A DNA stretch of 32,470 bases from a virus. This document shows positions 1 through 7,985 of this stretch, in pieces. The notes beneath the pieces are model-generated. The model had not been told where the DNA came from. It made no database searches and saw only the letters and a list, made by a program, of their open reading frames with translations. The stretch's first letter is position 1. Each line of letters opens with the position of its first letter. The translations under genes were made by a program, and so were the position numbers. The stretch spans positions 1-32,470 of the IMG/VR virus record IMGVR_UViG_3300042294_003403; one strand, given 5' to 3'.

Positions 1-1
1 T

Positions 2-1621
2 GAAACCCGTGGATTGCAAAGCAAATGGGACAAGACTGGTCTTCTTGAAGGACTAGAAGGTGTCGATAAGGCACACATGTCCATCTTGCTTGAAAACCAA
101 GCACAACAATTGTTGAACGAAGCTACCTCTACAGGTACTTCCCAAAACAGTGAACAATGGGCTGGCGTAGCTCTTCCATTGGTTCGCCGTGTATTCGCTG
201 AAATTTCCGCTAAGGAATTCGTTTCAGTTCAACCAATGAACCTACCATCTGGTCTAATCTTCTATCTAGACTTCAAGTATGGTACTACCCGTGGTGGTCT
301 TCCAGGCCAAAACGGTTACAACGGACAATCCTTGTTCGGTGGTAACAGCACTAAGCTTGGTTCTACCGATGCGGCTGTAAACGGTCTATACGGTGTAGGT
401 CGTTATGCATATACTGAAAACTTCACTTCTTCAGTATTGTCATTTACTACAGGTTCAGTAAGCTTCAGTGATGTTGACTTGAATTCATTATATGTTGCTA
501 CAGGTTCATACAGAAAACTTACTGTAAACGTCGGCGACAATACCGGCAACAGAATTGATTTGAATGCAGTAAGAAGCTTTGCTTTGAGCGGTTCATCAAT
601 TGATCCAACCCTACAAATCAATGAATTAACCAAGGTATATAACACTGGTTCATTGGCATCTCCATATTACAGAATTCAATTCATTGTAACTGGTTCACAA
701 GCACCAACTCCAGGTAATGCTACATTGACATATACAGTACAACCTACTGACAGTACCCGTGGTGACTTCGAAGATACAAATCCATTCAAGGGATCTGCTG
801 GTGGTTCATCTGGTATCAACCAAGGTACTGATATCAACATTCCAGAAGTTAACTTGGAACTTAAGAGCGAACCTATCGTTGCTAAGACCCGTAAGTTAAA
901 GGCAGTCTGGACCCCAGAATTGGCTCAAGACTTGAATGCTTATCATAGCATTGATGCAGAAGCAGAATTGACTGCTCTCTTGAGTGAATATGTATCAATG
1001 GAAATTGATCTTGAAATTATGGACATGTTGATTAATGCAGCTCCTGCATTGACAACCGAAGCATGGTCTGCAGTAATCGGTAAAGACATCATCAAGGGTG
1101 CAAATGATGCTAACGGACTACCAACATTCACCGTAAACAACGATTCAACCAATCGTACTGCTTACGTAAAGAGTACTTGGTACCAAACTCTTGGTAACAA
1201 GATTCAAAAGGTAAGCAACAAGATTCATCAATTGACTCTACGTGGTGGTGCAAACTTCCTAGTAGTAGGTCCAGATGTAGCAACCATCTTGGAATCAATC
1301 CCAGGATATGTTGTTAACACAGACGGTGATTCTGCTAAGTTCGCAATGGGTGTAAGTCGTGTTGGTAGCTTCGCAAGTCGCTTCCAAGTCTACAAGAACC
1401 CATATATGCAAGAAAACACCATCTTGATGGGCTTCCGTGGAAATAACTTCCTAGAAACCGGTGCTGTATATTCCCCATACATCCCACTAGTACAAACTCC
1501 ATTGGTATACGATCCAGTCAACTTCACACCACGTCGTGGCGTATTGACTCGTTATGCTAAGAAAGTAGTACGTCCCGAATTTTACGGCAAGATATATGTT
1601 TCTGACTTAGATCAAATCTAA
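2..1621 (+). CDS. 23: Major capsid protein, T4 gp23-like (5' partial)
   Basis: Builds the hexameric shell of the phage head. The reading frame is open to the left edge, so the true start lies upstream; the TTG at 14 is only the first alternative start codon inside the window. The N-terminal part (SKWDKTGLLEGLEG, then ILLENQ, LPLVRRVF, SVQPMNLPSG) follows the order of T4 gp23 (KW.PLLEGE, IFENQ, MVRRAIP, VQPMNSPTG). The C-terminal half, with VGPDVATILES, TILMGFRGNN and PRRGVLTRYAKKVV, is also gp23-like. Between about residues 130 and 265 lies a Ser/Thr/Gly-rich stretch that looks like an enlarged insertion domain. Codon use is richer in C-ending codons (ACC, AAC, TTC) than in the following genes, as expected for the most abundant virion protein. 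A strong terminator follows directly. The family call is firm; the exact N-terminus cannot be seen. Confidence 0.95.
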   Translation, partial: ETRGLQSKWDKTGLLEGLEGVDKAHMSILLENQAQQLLNEATSTGTSQNSEQWAGVALPLVRRVFAEISAKEFVSVQPMNLPSGLIFYLDFKYGTTRGGLPGQNGYNGQSLFGGNSTKLGSTDAAVNGLYGVGRYAYTENFTSSVLSFTTGSVSFSDVDLNSLYVATGSYRKLTVNVGDNTGNRIDLNAVRSFALSGSSIDPTLQINELTKVYNTGSLASPYYRIQFIVTGSQAPTPGNATLTYTVQPTDSTRGDFEDTNPFKGSAGGSSGINQGTDINIPEVNLELKSEPIVAKTRKLKAVWTPELAQDLNAYHSIDAEAELTALLSEYVSMEIDLEIMDMLINAAPALTTEAWSAVIGKDIIKGANDANGLPTFTVNNDSTNRTAYVKSTWYQTLGNKIQKVSNKIHQLTLRGGANFLVVGPDVATILESIPGYVVNTDGDSAKFAMGVSRVGSFASRFQVYKNPYMQENTILMGFRGNNFLETGAVYSPYIPLVQTPLVYDPVNFTPRRGVLTRYAKKVVRPEFYGKIYVSDLDQI

Positions 1622-1647
1622 TCAATACTAAGATAGATTAAACAATG

Positions 1648-1675
1648 ACCCCGGCAGAAATGCCGGGGTTTTTTA
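1648..1675 (+). terminator. Intrinsic terminator after the capsid gene
   Basis: A perfect 9-bp stem (ACCCCGGCA / TGCCGGGGT) with a GAAA tetraloop is followed by a run of T. It starts 27 bases after the capsid stop codon and is the most GC-rich element in its surroundings. It should separate the heavily transcribed capsid message from the neck genes. Confidence 0.93.
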
Positions 1676-1686
1676 TTTTGTAATTC

Positions 1687-1694
1687 TATTTATA
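1687..1694 (+). promoter_or_regulatory. TATTTATA motif before the 1699 gene
   Basis: This exact octamer ends 4 bases before the ATG at 1699 and comes just after the capsid terminator, where a new transcript would be expected to start. The same octamer lies before six other genes in the window. Promoter function is inferred from position and recurrence. Confidence 0.5.
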
Positions 1695-1698
1695 TTAT

Positions 1699-2310
1699 AT
1701 GATAAATTTAACTGATATAGTGGATGAAATTTTAGAAAAAAATGAACCAATGAAGTTGGTTAAAGATGTTCAAATAAGCGAACAATTAAAATATCATTTA
1801 TATAGAAAACTTACATTAGAAGAAAATATATTTAGAATTTATAGTGAAGGATATTTTAAAATAGTAAATGAAGTTCGTGGTTTATACAATGATGACGCAA
1901 TTGAATTAAATGATGATGATGTAGATATTATAGAAAGTGATTTAGGAATTAAAGCAATATATGAAGGTATAGAAGTTTATTTAGATGCGCCAATTGAATT
2001 GGAAGAAGATGAATATCTAAATGAGGTAAAACACAGAGGTAGAACTGTACATCTTAGTAGACCATTTAGAACTCCAGGAGGACCAAAGAAATTTGCTGTA
2101 TATGTAAGAGGTAAGAATGGTAACATCAAGAAAGTTACATTTGGTGATCCTAAAATGAGAATTAGAGCTAGTAGTAAAGCTCGTAGAAAAAGTTTTAGAG
2201 CTAGACATAGATGTAGTCAAAAGAAAGATAGAACTACAGCCGGATATTGGAGTTGCAGAAGTCATAGAATTAAATCTTTAGGTACCAAGAGTAAGGGCAA
2301 ATATTGGTGA
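1699..2310 (+). CDS. Basic phage protein with RRKSFRARH...YWSC C-terminal motif
   Basis: 203 aa. The first half is acidic (DDDVDIIESD, ELEEDEYLNE); the second half is strongly basic. The sequence HRGRTVHLSRPFRTPGG, then YVRGKNGNIKKVTFGDP, leads into R162-RKSFRARH-R-C172 and GYWSC186. The order GRxVxLxxPxRTPGGPKKF, VKKVxFGDPxM, RRKSFRARHxC, YWSC recurs, as far as I recall, in uncharacterised proteins encoded near capsid genes of marine T4-related myoviruses. His170, Cys172 and Cys186 could bind a metal, but this is inference. It sits between the capsid and neck genes, so a head-associated or head-assembly role is plausible. No catalytic family is recognised. The start ATG has no Shine-Dalgarno sequence. 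Confidence 0.8.
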   Translation: MINLTDIVDEILEKNEPMKLVKDVQISEQLKYHLYRKLTLEENIFRIYSEGYFKIVNEVRGLYNDDAIELNDDDVDIIESDLGIKAIYEGIEVYLDAPIELEEDEYLNEVKHRGRTVHLSRPFRTPGGPKKFAVYVRGKNGNIKKVTFGDPKMRIRASSKARRKSFRARHRCSQKKDRTTAGYWSCRSHRIKSLGTKSKGKYW

Positions 2311-2311
2311 T

Positions 2312-2575
2312 ATGGAATTTCCATTTAAAGAAACACATTTACAAGATAATTTATATCTAAGAGAATTTGAAGAAAATGTAGATATAGATGATTTGGAATG
2401 GCACAGAGACAGAGAAGATAGAATTGTAGAAATAATTGGTGCAACAGATTGGCAATTACAAATGGATAATGAATTACCAAAAACTATGTCTGGTAAACTT
2501 TTTATACCAAAAGAAGTTTGGCATAGAATTATTAAAGGAAATGGTGATTTAAAAGTTAGAATAACTAAATTATAA
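2312..2575 (+). CDS. Small cupin-like phage protein
   Basis: 87 aa, starting one base after the previous stop codon, so probably translated from the same mRNA. The pattern NLYLREF, EWH31RDREDR, WQLQMDNELP, GKLFIPKEVWH71RIIKG, DLKVRI resembles a minimal one-barrel cupin: a first strand with His-x-Asp-x-Glu, a G...P...H second motif, and short alternating strands. Small proteins of this type occur in many marine myoviruses, but I know of no demonstrated function. Metal or sugar binding is possible; enzymatic activity cannot be claimed. Its place between the capsid and neck genes hints at a virion or assembly role. Confidence 0.75.
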   Translation: MEFPFKETHLQDNLYLREFEENVDIDDLEWHRDREDRIVEIIGATDWQLQMDNELPKTMSGKLFIPKEVWHRIIKGNGDLKVRITKL

Positions 2576-2577
2576 TA

Positions 2578-2585
2578 TATTTATA
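2578..2585 (+). promoter_or_regulatory. TATTTATA motif before the gp13-like gene
   Basis: The octamer lies in the 14-base gap between the cupin-like gene and the ATG at 2590, ending 4 bases before that ATG. The wider context is TATATTTATAAACA. No ribosome-binding site is present, so the motif occupies the space where one would be. Confidence 0.5.
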
Positions 2586-2589
2586 AACA

Positions 2590-3870
2590 ATGAGTGCTAA
2601 TTTAGATCAAGATAGAGTAAGATGGCCAGGTAGCGGTAGTGCAGTAACTACTGGAAGCATACCATTTGGATTTTATTTGACAGAACCTACTCCTGTTAGT
2701 TTAACAGCAAGTGTTGGATTTTTTGAATATGACTGTGAGAAAAGCGCAGAGTGGGCTGCAAAAAGAATGGGATATCCAATCATTGACATTGAACTAATTG
2801 ATGTAAATTTTTATGCAGCATTTGAAGAAGCTGTTAATGAATATGGTGCTCAAGTAAATCAATTTAATATCAGAAATAATTTATTGAATTTACAAGGATT
2901 AAGCACTGCAAATAATCCTAATATCACTGCTAAAAATGTAATAGGAACAGGATTGCCATATATAATTCAATTAGCTAAAGGATATGGAAGTGAAGTTGGA
3001 GTAGGTGGATATGTTGACATTAAAAAAGCGCCAGTTCAATTGAGTGCAAGTTTACAAACATATGATTTACAAACAATAATAGGAACCAACATTGAAAGTG
3101 GTAGTAGAGTTGAAATTAGAAGAGTATTTCATGGACCGTCACCAGCATTTGCTCGTATATATGATCCATTCAGTATGACAGGTATGAGTTATAGCAATGT
3201 ATTGAATGAAATGGGATTTGCTGGATATAGTCCTGCTACACAATTTTTGATGACACCAATTTTCGAAGATTTATTAAGAGGTCAAGCAATTGAATTTAAT
3301 GATATGGTTCGTAAAAGTGCGTATAGTTTTGAAGTGGTAAACAATAAATTAAAAATATTTCCTATACCTACATATGACCACACAATTTATATTGAATATG
3401 TTGTTGAAAAAGATAAATTTAGTAGTGCAAATACATTTAGTAGCGGAAGCAATTATGATGTAGTGAGTGATTACAGCAATGTACCATATCAAAATGTAGT
3501 TTACTATAAATTAAATGCAGTTGGAAAACAATGGGTTAAGAAATATTTCTTGGCATTGTGTAAAGAAAATCTTGGGATGATTAGACAAAAATATAGTACA
3601 ATTCCAATTCCTGGCGGTGAAGTAACATTGGATGGATCTGAATTGAGAAGCGAAGCAGCATCAGAAAAAGAAACTTTAATTACACAATTGAGAGAAAATC
3701 TTGAAGCAACCAGTCGTAAAGCTCAAATGGAAGCTAAAGCAGATGAAACTGAAAAAATGACATCTATCATGAAGACTGTTCCACTACTAATTTATATTGG
3801 TGTTTTAGTATTTGGTTTTATATTAATATTTCATGATAAACCCATGTCTTATTTGCAACATTTCATTTAA
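2590..3870 (+). CDS. 13: Neck protein, T4 gp13-like, with C-terminal membrane-like helix
   Basis: 426 aa. gp13 forms the head-to-tail connector ring at the capsid portal vertex. The similarity is one of layout: an acidic/hydrophobic helical part (GYPIIDIELIDVNFYAAFEEAVNEY), a central LMTPIFEDLLRGQ...KLKIFPIP segment, and the YYKLNAVGKQWVKKYFLALCKENLG...IPGGEVTLDGSEL segment, which matches the WLKKY...LPGGVTLNG part of T4 gp13. It is clearly longer than T4 gp13 (about 310 aa). The extra part includes a charged helical stretch (about 350-395) followed by a hydrophobic segment, residues 397-414 (VPLLIYIGVLVFGFILIF), that looks like a transmembrane helix. This is odd for a neck protein. It is followed 12 bases later by the gp14-like gene, the same order as in T4. 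Confidence 0.8.
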   Translation: MSANLDQDRVRWPGSGSAVTTGSIPFGFYLTEPTPVSLTASVGFFEYDCEKSAEWAAKRMGYPIIDIELIDVNFYAAFEEAVNEYGAQVNQFNIRNNLLNLQGLSTANNPNITAKNVIGTGLPYIIQLAKGYGSEVGVGGYVDIKKAPVQLSASLQTYDLQTIIGTNIESGSRVEIRRVFHGPSPAFARIYDPFSMTGMSYSNVLNEMGFAGYSPATQFLMTPIFEDLLRGQAIEFNDMVRKSAYSFEVVNNKLKIFPIPTYDHTIYIEYVVEKDKFSSANTFSSGSNYDVVSDYSNVPYQNVVYYKLNAVGKQWVKKYFLALCKENLGMIRQKYSTIPIPGGEVTLDGSELRSEAASEKETLITQLRENLEATSRKAQMEAKADETEKMTSIMKTVPLLIYIGVLVFGFILIFHDKPMSYLQHFI

Positions 3871-3882
3871 TAATAAAGTAAT

Positions 3883-4356
3883 ATGGCATTATTTGGAAGA
3901 TATTTTAGTCAACGAGACATTAATTTGGTAAACCAATTTAATGCGGAATTATTGCGTGATATTATTGAAACGCTTGTTGTTTTGTTTAAAATCGCACCAA
4001 ATGAAACCAACACAAACATTTATGGTGAAACAGTTGCAGCTGAAGGTAAAAGTTTTTATCCTGGTGTAGAATTAAGTACTTTAATTGATCGTGGTGATAT
4101 TAGTACCGATGATGAAGGATTTGGACCTGACAGAGATCAAACTGTTGTATTTAAATTCAGAGAACTGTCTTTAAAAGATGCGAGTTTTTATCCTGAAGTT
4201 GGCGATTTGATATTATTCAATGATCGTTATCATGAAATTGATAATGTTGTACAAGAACAATTTTTAGGTGGTCAGTCAAATAAATCGCATAGTATAATTT
4301 GTAACAGTCATTATACTAAGTTGAGCAAGATTAATTTAGTTAACCGTCAATATTAA
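3883..4356 (+). CDS. 14: Neck protein, T4 gp14-like
   Basis: 157 aa, shorter than T4 gp14 (about 256 aa). gp14 joins gp13 in the neck that closes the filled head and receives the tail. Supporting segments are an N-terminal helix (QFNAELLRDIIETLVVLFKI), a middle part with IYGETVAAEGKSFYPGVEL, and PEVGDLILFNDRYHEIDNVVQEQFLGGQ, which corresponds to the EGDLIYFPMDN.LFEINWVE...FYQLGQ segment of T4 gp14. The position between gp13-like and gp15-like genes, with gaps of 12 and 2 bases, supports the call. The next gene begins almost at once after the stop codon, so the three are probably translated from one mRNA. Confidence 0.75.
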   Translation: MALFGRYFSQRDINLVNQFNAELLRDIIETLVVLFKIAPNETNTNIYGETVAAEGKSFYPGVELSTLIDRGDISTDDEGFGPDRDQTVVFKFRELSLKDASFYPEVGDLILFNDRYHEIDNVVQEQFLGGQSNKSHSIICNSHYTKLSKINLVNRQY

Positions 4357-4358
4357 TT

Positions 4359-5534
4359 ATGTGGGAAGGTAATAAAAACAATCCAGTACCAACAAATAAC
4401 AATGTTGAAAAGAACAATCCTATTGTATCTAATGTAAGAAACATTGCATTGGATACTAGAAGAGATGAAGATCCAAAGAAAAACTTTACTGTTAGTTTAT
4501 TGGATGTTGATACTGCATTGATTAGTTATATACAAAATGTTATCAATCCTACTGTAATTGACGCAGGTGAAAATATAAAAGTGCCGATTATATATGGCAA
4601 TCCTGAAAAATGGTATGCTGCAAAAGCTCAAGGTGCATTAAGAGATCAACAAGGTAAATTACAAATACCATTGATAATGGTTAAAAGAACATCATTTGCG
4701 AAAGATGAAGGTTATCAAACATTTAATCGTTATTTGAGTTATCCAGTAATGACTAAGTTCAATGAAAAGAACAAATACGATAAATTTAATTTATTAAATA
4801 AGACAGTTGCTCCTACCAATCAAATATTTGCAGTTACTATGCCTGATCATATTAAGGCAGAATATGAATTTATTGTATGGACTGAATATGTTGAACAAAA
4901 CAATGCAATATTAGAAAAAATTAATTTTGCAGAAGGAGATTATTGGGGAGATAAACAAAGATTTAACTTTAGAGTTAAAATTGATAATTACACCAATACG
5001 ATTGAATCAAGTGGTGATAAAGACAGAATGGTAAGAAGTACATTTACTTTAACTACCAATGCTTATTTGTTGCCAGAATCTTTTGAAGATAGAAAACAAA
5101 CTGTTCAAAGATTATTGACACCAAAACAAGTAAAATTAACAGCAGAAATTGTTAGTAGTACTCAAATGGCTAAGGTTAATCAAAAGGTTAAAGATAACAC
5201 TTATAGTAACAAAGGAAATCCTTATTATAGTATAAATCCTATTGCCGAAAATGATAGTGAATGGAGATTTCCTAAAGGTACTATCGCAACCGAACAATCT
5301 ACTACTGCAGCTGGAGAAGCAATTACTACAATTAGACAAAGTTATGCCGCATTGATACAACAAACTATAAACTTAACAGTTAGTGGTTCTCAAGAAGTTA
5401 CTATTTGGCATCCTGTTCCAAATACACCAACTGATTATGGTGAAGATGGTTGGATGGCATATGATGGTGATTATCATTATATTTATGCTGGTGGAAGATG
5501 GTTAAGACAATCGATTGCAGATTGGACTGTTTAA
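4359..5534 (+). CDS. 15: Tail sheath stabiliser/terminator, T4 gp15-like, with fibre-type C-terminal module
   Basis: 391 aa against 272 aa for T4 gp15, the ring that caps tube and sheath and binds the neck. The shared layout is a helix ending in a basic/hydrophobic strand (IKVPIIYGNPEKWYAAK, as RVPITYASKEHF in T4), a PLIMVKRTSF strand, MPDHIKAEYEFIVWTEYVEQNNAILEKI (as MIYELSIFTRYEDDMFQIVEQI), and RFNFRVKIDNYTN...RSTFTLTTNAYLLPE. After about residue 290 comes an extra region. Its last 31 residues (GWMAYDGDYHYIYAGGRWLR...W) match a small module at the C-terminus of the next gene product (about 731-762) and in many phage fibres. This is a fusion unlike the T4 protein. Neighbours confirm the neck/tail-junction context. 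Confidence 0.75.
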   Translation: MWEGNKNNPVPTNNNVEKNNPIVSNVRNIALDTRRDEDPKKNFTVSLLDVDTALISYIQNVINPTVIDAGENIKVPIIYGNPEKWYAAKAQGALRDQQGKLQIPLIMVKRTSFAKDEGYQTFNRYLSYPVMTKFNEKNKYDKFNLLNKTVAPTNQIFAVTMPDHIKAEYEFIVWTEYVEQNNAILEKINFAEGDYWGDKQRFNFRVKIDNYTNTIESSGDKDRMVRSTFTLTTNAYLLPESFEDRKQTVQRLLTPKQVKLTAEIVSSTQMAKVNQKVKDNTYSNKGNPYYSINPIAENDSEWRFPKGTIATEQSTTAAGEAITTIRQSYAALIQQTINLTVSGSQEVTIWHPVPNTPTDYGEDGWMAYDGDYHYIYAGGRWLRQSIADWTV

Positions 5535-5563
5535 GTCTAAGAATTATATATTAATTAATTTTA

Positions 5564-5577
5564 TATTTATATTTATA
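5564..5577 (+). promoter_or_regulatory. Two overlapping TATTTATA motifs before the first fibre gene
   Basis: Two copies of TATTTATA (5564-5571 and 5570-5577) overlap in the 64-base gap before the ATG at 5599, leaving 21 bases to the start codon. This would fit a promoter with a short leader. The gap is otherwise A/T-rich without a hairpin. Confidence 0.5.
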
Positions 5578-5598
5578 ACTAGATAAAGACGAAATTAT

Positions 5599-7887
5599 AT
5601 GCCATACCCCAATTCTAACACTTTAAATATAGTAATTCCACAAACTTCTGCGTCATTGCAGGGTGGACAAGCACCATTTGTAGAAACAATTATTAGTGGT
5701 TCACGACTTATTTTACAAACCGATTCATTTGGTTTTTTAACAGGTTCATCTGATATAAATGTAAATAGTATTACTGCTAGCAATATTAGTGCAAGTGGTT
5801 ATATTAGTTCCAGTAATTTGTATGTAAAAACTAATATTACTGATGCAGGTACACTAACAGTAGTTGGCGCATCAACATTGGCTGGATTGACTGGTACTAC
5901 TGCCACCTTCAGCGGATTAGTTAGTGCGAGTGCAGGATTAACTGCGAGTGCAATACAAGATGCGGGTACACTTACTGTTGTTGGCAATAGTACATTATCA
6001 AATGTATTTGCAACAAATGTTACTGCTTCAAATATCAGTGCAAGTGGATTTATTACTGCAAGTTCGATTTATGATACTGGTACATTAACCGTACTAGGTA
6101 ATAGCACACTGACAAATGTATTTGCTACAAATATTACCGCAAGTAATTTAAGCGCAAGTAATAAAATTGTTGCTTCGGAAATTACTGCAAGTAATGAATT
6201 ATTTGTAGGTACTGGTCCAGCTTATAGAACTTATGGTGAGGCATCTGTTCCTGAAAATCTAGCACGATTATATGTAAGCGGCAGTGCAACAATATTTTCA
6301 AAATATGCCACTTTAAATTTGGCAACTAGTGCAAGTGATGCTGGTGCACAATCTTCAATTTTATTTTCACGTTTGGCTTCAAGTGGTTCTGAAGCAGTAT
6401 TATCTCCTAGAATGCAATTAGGAACCGAATCTGGTTCTACAGATTTGAGAGTTTATGCTTATTATTCTGCCACCGATCCAGACATTGTTAATCAAGCGGC
6501 CGGTGCAAATATAGTTGCTGGAACCAGAGCTATATTTAAACAAAGTGGTTATTTTGGTGTAGGTAATTTTATTAGTTATGGTGCTGGCGGTGGAGCTAGT
6601 ACGACATATGTTTCTAGTTTGCCAGGATATGCTGGTATTGTTGGTCCTGATGCAATGTTGACAATATTACCAATGGATAGTGCTAGTTTTGGTTCTGCTG
6701 GTTCTAAATCAGCAAATAGAAACATATTGAACATCATGAGTTATGATACCAGTTCAATTATGTTTATATCCGGTTCAGATGGATATGTTTTATTAGGAAA
6801 AAATACAACGGATGGTATAAACAGATTACAAGTTGCGGGTAATGTTAGTGCTAGTGCATATACTGGTTCATCTGCTAATTTTACAAACTTAATTGCAACA
6901 AATATTACATCAAGTAATATTAGTGCAAGTGGTAATATTAGTGCTAATACACTTACTGTAATAGGAAATTCTACACTATCAACTGTATTTGCAACAAATA
7001 TTACTGCGTCAAATATAAGTGCAAGTAGTAATATTAGTTCAAGTACTCTTTATGTCGTTGGCAATGGAACAATTAATGGTGATTTAAGAGTAAACGGTAA
7101 TAGTATTTTAGGTGATTCTTTAAGTGATGTAAATACTTCTAGCGGAAGTTTGAGAGTATTAAATACAACAAATAATGATCAACTAACATATACAAATGGT
7201 GCATTGGTAGTAGATGGTGGTGTTGGTATTGGAAAAAATTTATTTGTTAGTGGATCTATGTTGGTTGGCGGTGATTTTACTGTATTTGGCAGTTCTAGTG
7301 TAGTATATATCAGTTCAAGTACGGTCATTATTAATGATAATATTATTCAATTAAATGCATTTTTCCCATATGAACGATATGCTGGTTTTGAAGTATTTGA
7401 TAGTGGTAGCAATCAAAGAAGCGCATCATTACTTTGGGATGGTAAAAATGATAATTGGATAACAGTAGATCAAGTAAATAGTGCAAGTAACATAATAGTG
7501 GGTCCAACTAGTTCATTTGCATTAGATAATATTACTGGATTTACTACTAATAGAATTCCAAAAGCATATGATGCTACTGGCATTACCGATTCTTTAGTAA
7601 GTGATGATGGAACTACATTAAGATATACAGGAAATGTAATTAGTGCATCTTCAATAACATCAAGTTATGGTACAGTGACTTATATTACTGGTGCATTGGT
7701 AACTTATGTTACTGGTTCATTTAATATTCTTCAAGTATCTACAGGAAGCAGTCCTGGCACTGGTCAAGTTCCATCTTCACCAACAAATACTGGGTTTGTT
7801 GGACAAATAACTGTAGATAATAATTTTATCTATGTTTATACGGGCAATATTTGGAAGAGAGTTCCTATTTCAAATTGGGCACCATAA
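5599..7887 (+). CDS. Repeat-built tail fibre / adhesin protein, 762 aa
   Basis: A likely fibrous receptor-binding or virion-surface protein. About residues 50-200 and 415-490 are made of short repeats (NITASNISASG, AGTLTVVGNSTL, SSNLYV) of the type that forms beta-rich phage fibre shafts. A central non-repetitive block (about 205-410) may be a globular head or knob. Residues about 567-625 hold the module VIINDNIIQLNAFFPYERYAG...FDSGS..SASLLWDGKNDNW, also present in the 14654 gene. The C-terminus (731-762, GQITVDNNFIYVYTGNIWKR...W) matches the end of the gp15-like protein. No signal peptide or catalytic motif is visible. The ATG at 5599 is preceded by AGATAAAGACG, a weak ribosome site. A hairpin follows the gene. 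Attachment to the baseplate or tail cannot be told apart from sequence. Confidence 0.85.
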   Translation: MPYPNSNTLNIVIPQTSASLQGGQAPFVETIISGSRLILQTDSFGFLTGSSDINVNSITASNISASGYISSSNLYVKTNITDAGTLTVVGASTLAGLTGTTATFSGLVSASAGLTASAIQDAGTLTVVGNSTLSNVFATNVTASNISASGFITASSIYDTGTLTVLGNSTLTNVFATNITASNLSASNKIVASEITASNELFVGTGPAYRTYGEASVPENLARLYVSGSATIFSKYATLNLATSASDAGAQSSILFSRLASSGSEAVLSPRMQLGTESGSTDLRVYAYYSATDPDIVNQAAGANIVAGTRAIFKQSGYFGVGNFISYGAGGGASTTYVSSLPGYAGIVGPDAMLTILPMDSASFGSAGSKSANRNILNIMSYDTSSIMFISGSDGYVLLGKNTTDGINRLQVAGNVSASAYTGSSANFTNLIATNITSSNISASGNISANTLTVIGNSTLSTVFATNITASNISASSNISSSTLYVVGNGTINGDLRVNGNSILGDSLSDVNTSSGSLRVLNTTNNDQLTYTNGALVVDGGVGIGKNLFVSGSMLVGGDFTVFGSSSVVYISSSTVIINDNIIQLNAFFPYERYAGFEVFDSGSNQRSASLLWDGKNDNWITVDQVNSASNIIVGPTSSFALDNITGFTTNRIPKAYDATGITDSLVSDDGTTLRYTGNVISASSITSSYGTVTYITGALVTYVTGSFNILQVSTGSSPGTGQVPSSPTNTGFVGQITVDNNFIYVYTGNIWKRVPISNWAP
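7297..7470 (+). repeat. Fibre module 'DNIIQLNA..YAG..DSGS..LLWDG', copy 1
   Basis: Codes for the segment VIINDNIIQLNA, YERYAGF, DSGSNQRSASLLWDGKNDNW. A diverged copy is at 15307-15470 in another fibre gene. The similarity is clear in protein and weaker in DNA, so the shared module is old or was exchanged long ago. Confidence 0.7.
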
Positions 7888-7915
7888 AATAATCAATGAA
7901 AGTGTAAATAAAGTG

Positions 7916-7948
7916 ATAACCCAAGAAATAAACCTCTTGGGTTATTAT
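7916..7948 (+). terminator. Hairpin after the 762-aa fibre gene
   Basis: A perfect 11-bp stem (ATAACCCAAGA / TCTTGGGTTAT) encloses an 8-base loop, 28 bases after the stop codon. The 3' flank (TATATTTATA) is A/T-rich but lacks a clean T run, so termination may be partial. Its place between two genes supports the call. Confidence 0.72.
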
Positions 7949-7981
7949 ATTTATATAAACATAAATAAAGTAATATTTATA
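7948..7981 (+). promoter_or_regulatory. Two TATTTATA motifs before the 2217-aa fibre gene
   Basis: TATTTATA occurs at 7948-7955, directly on the 3' side of the hairpin, and again at 7974-7981, ending 4 bases before the ATG at 7986. Pairing a terminator with such motifs suggests that a separate transcript starts here. Confidence 0.5.
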
Positions 7982-7985
7982 CAAT

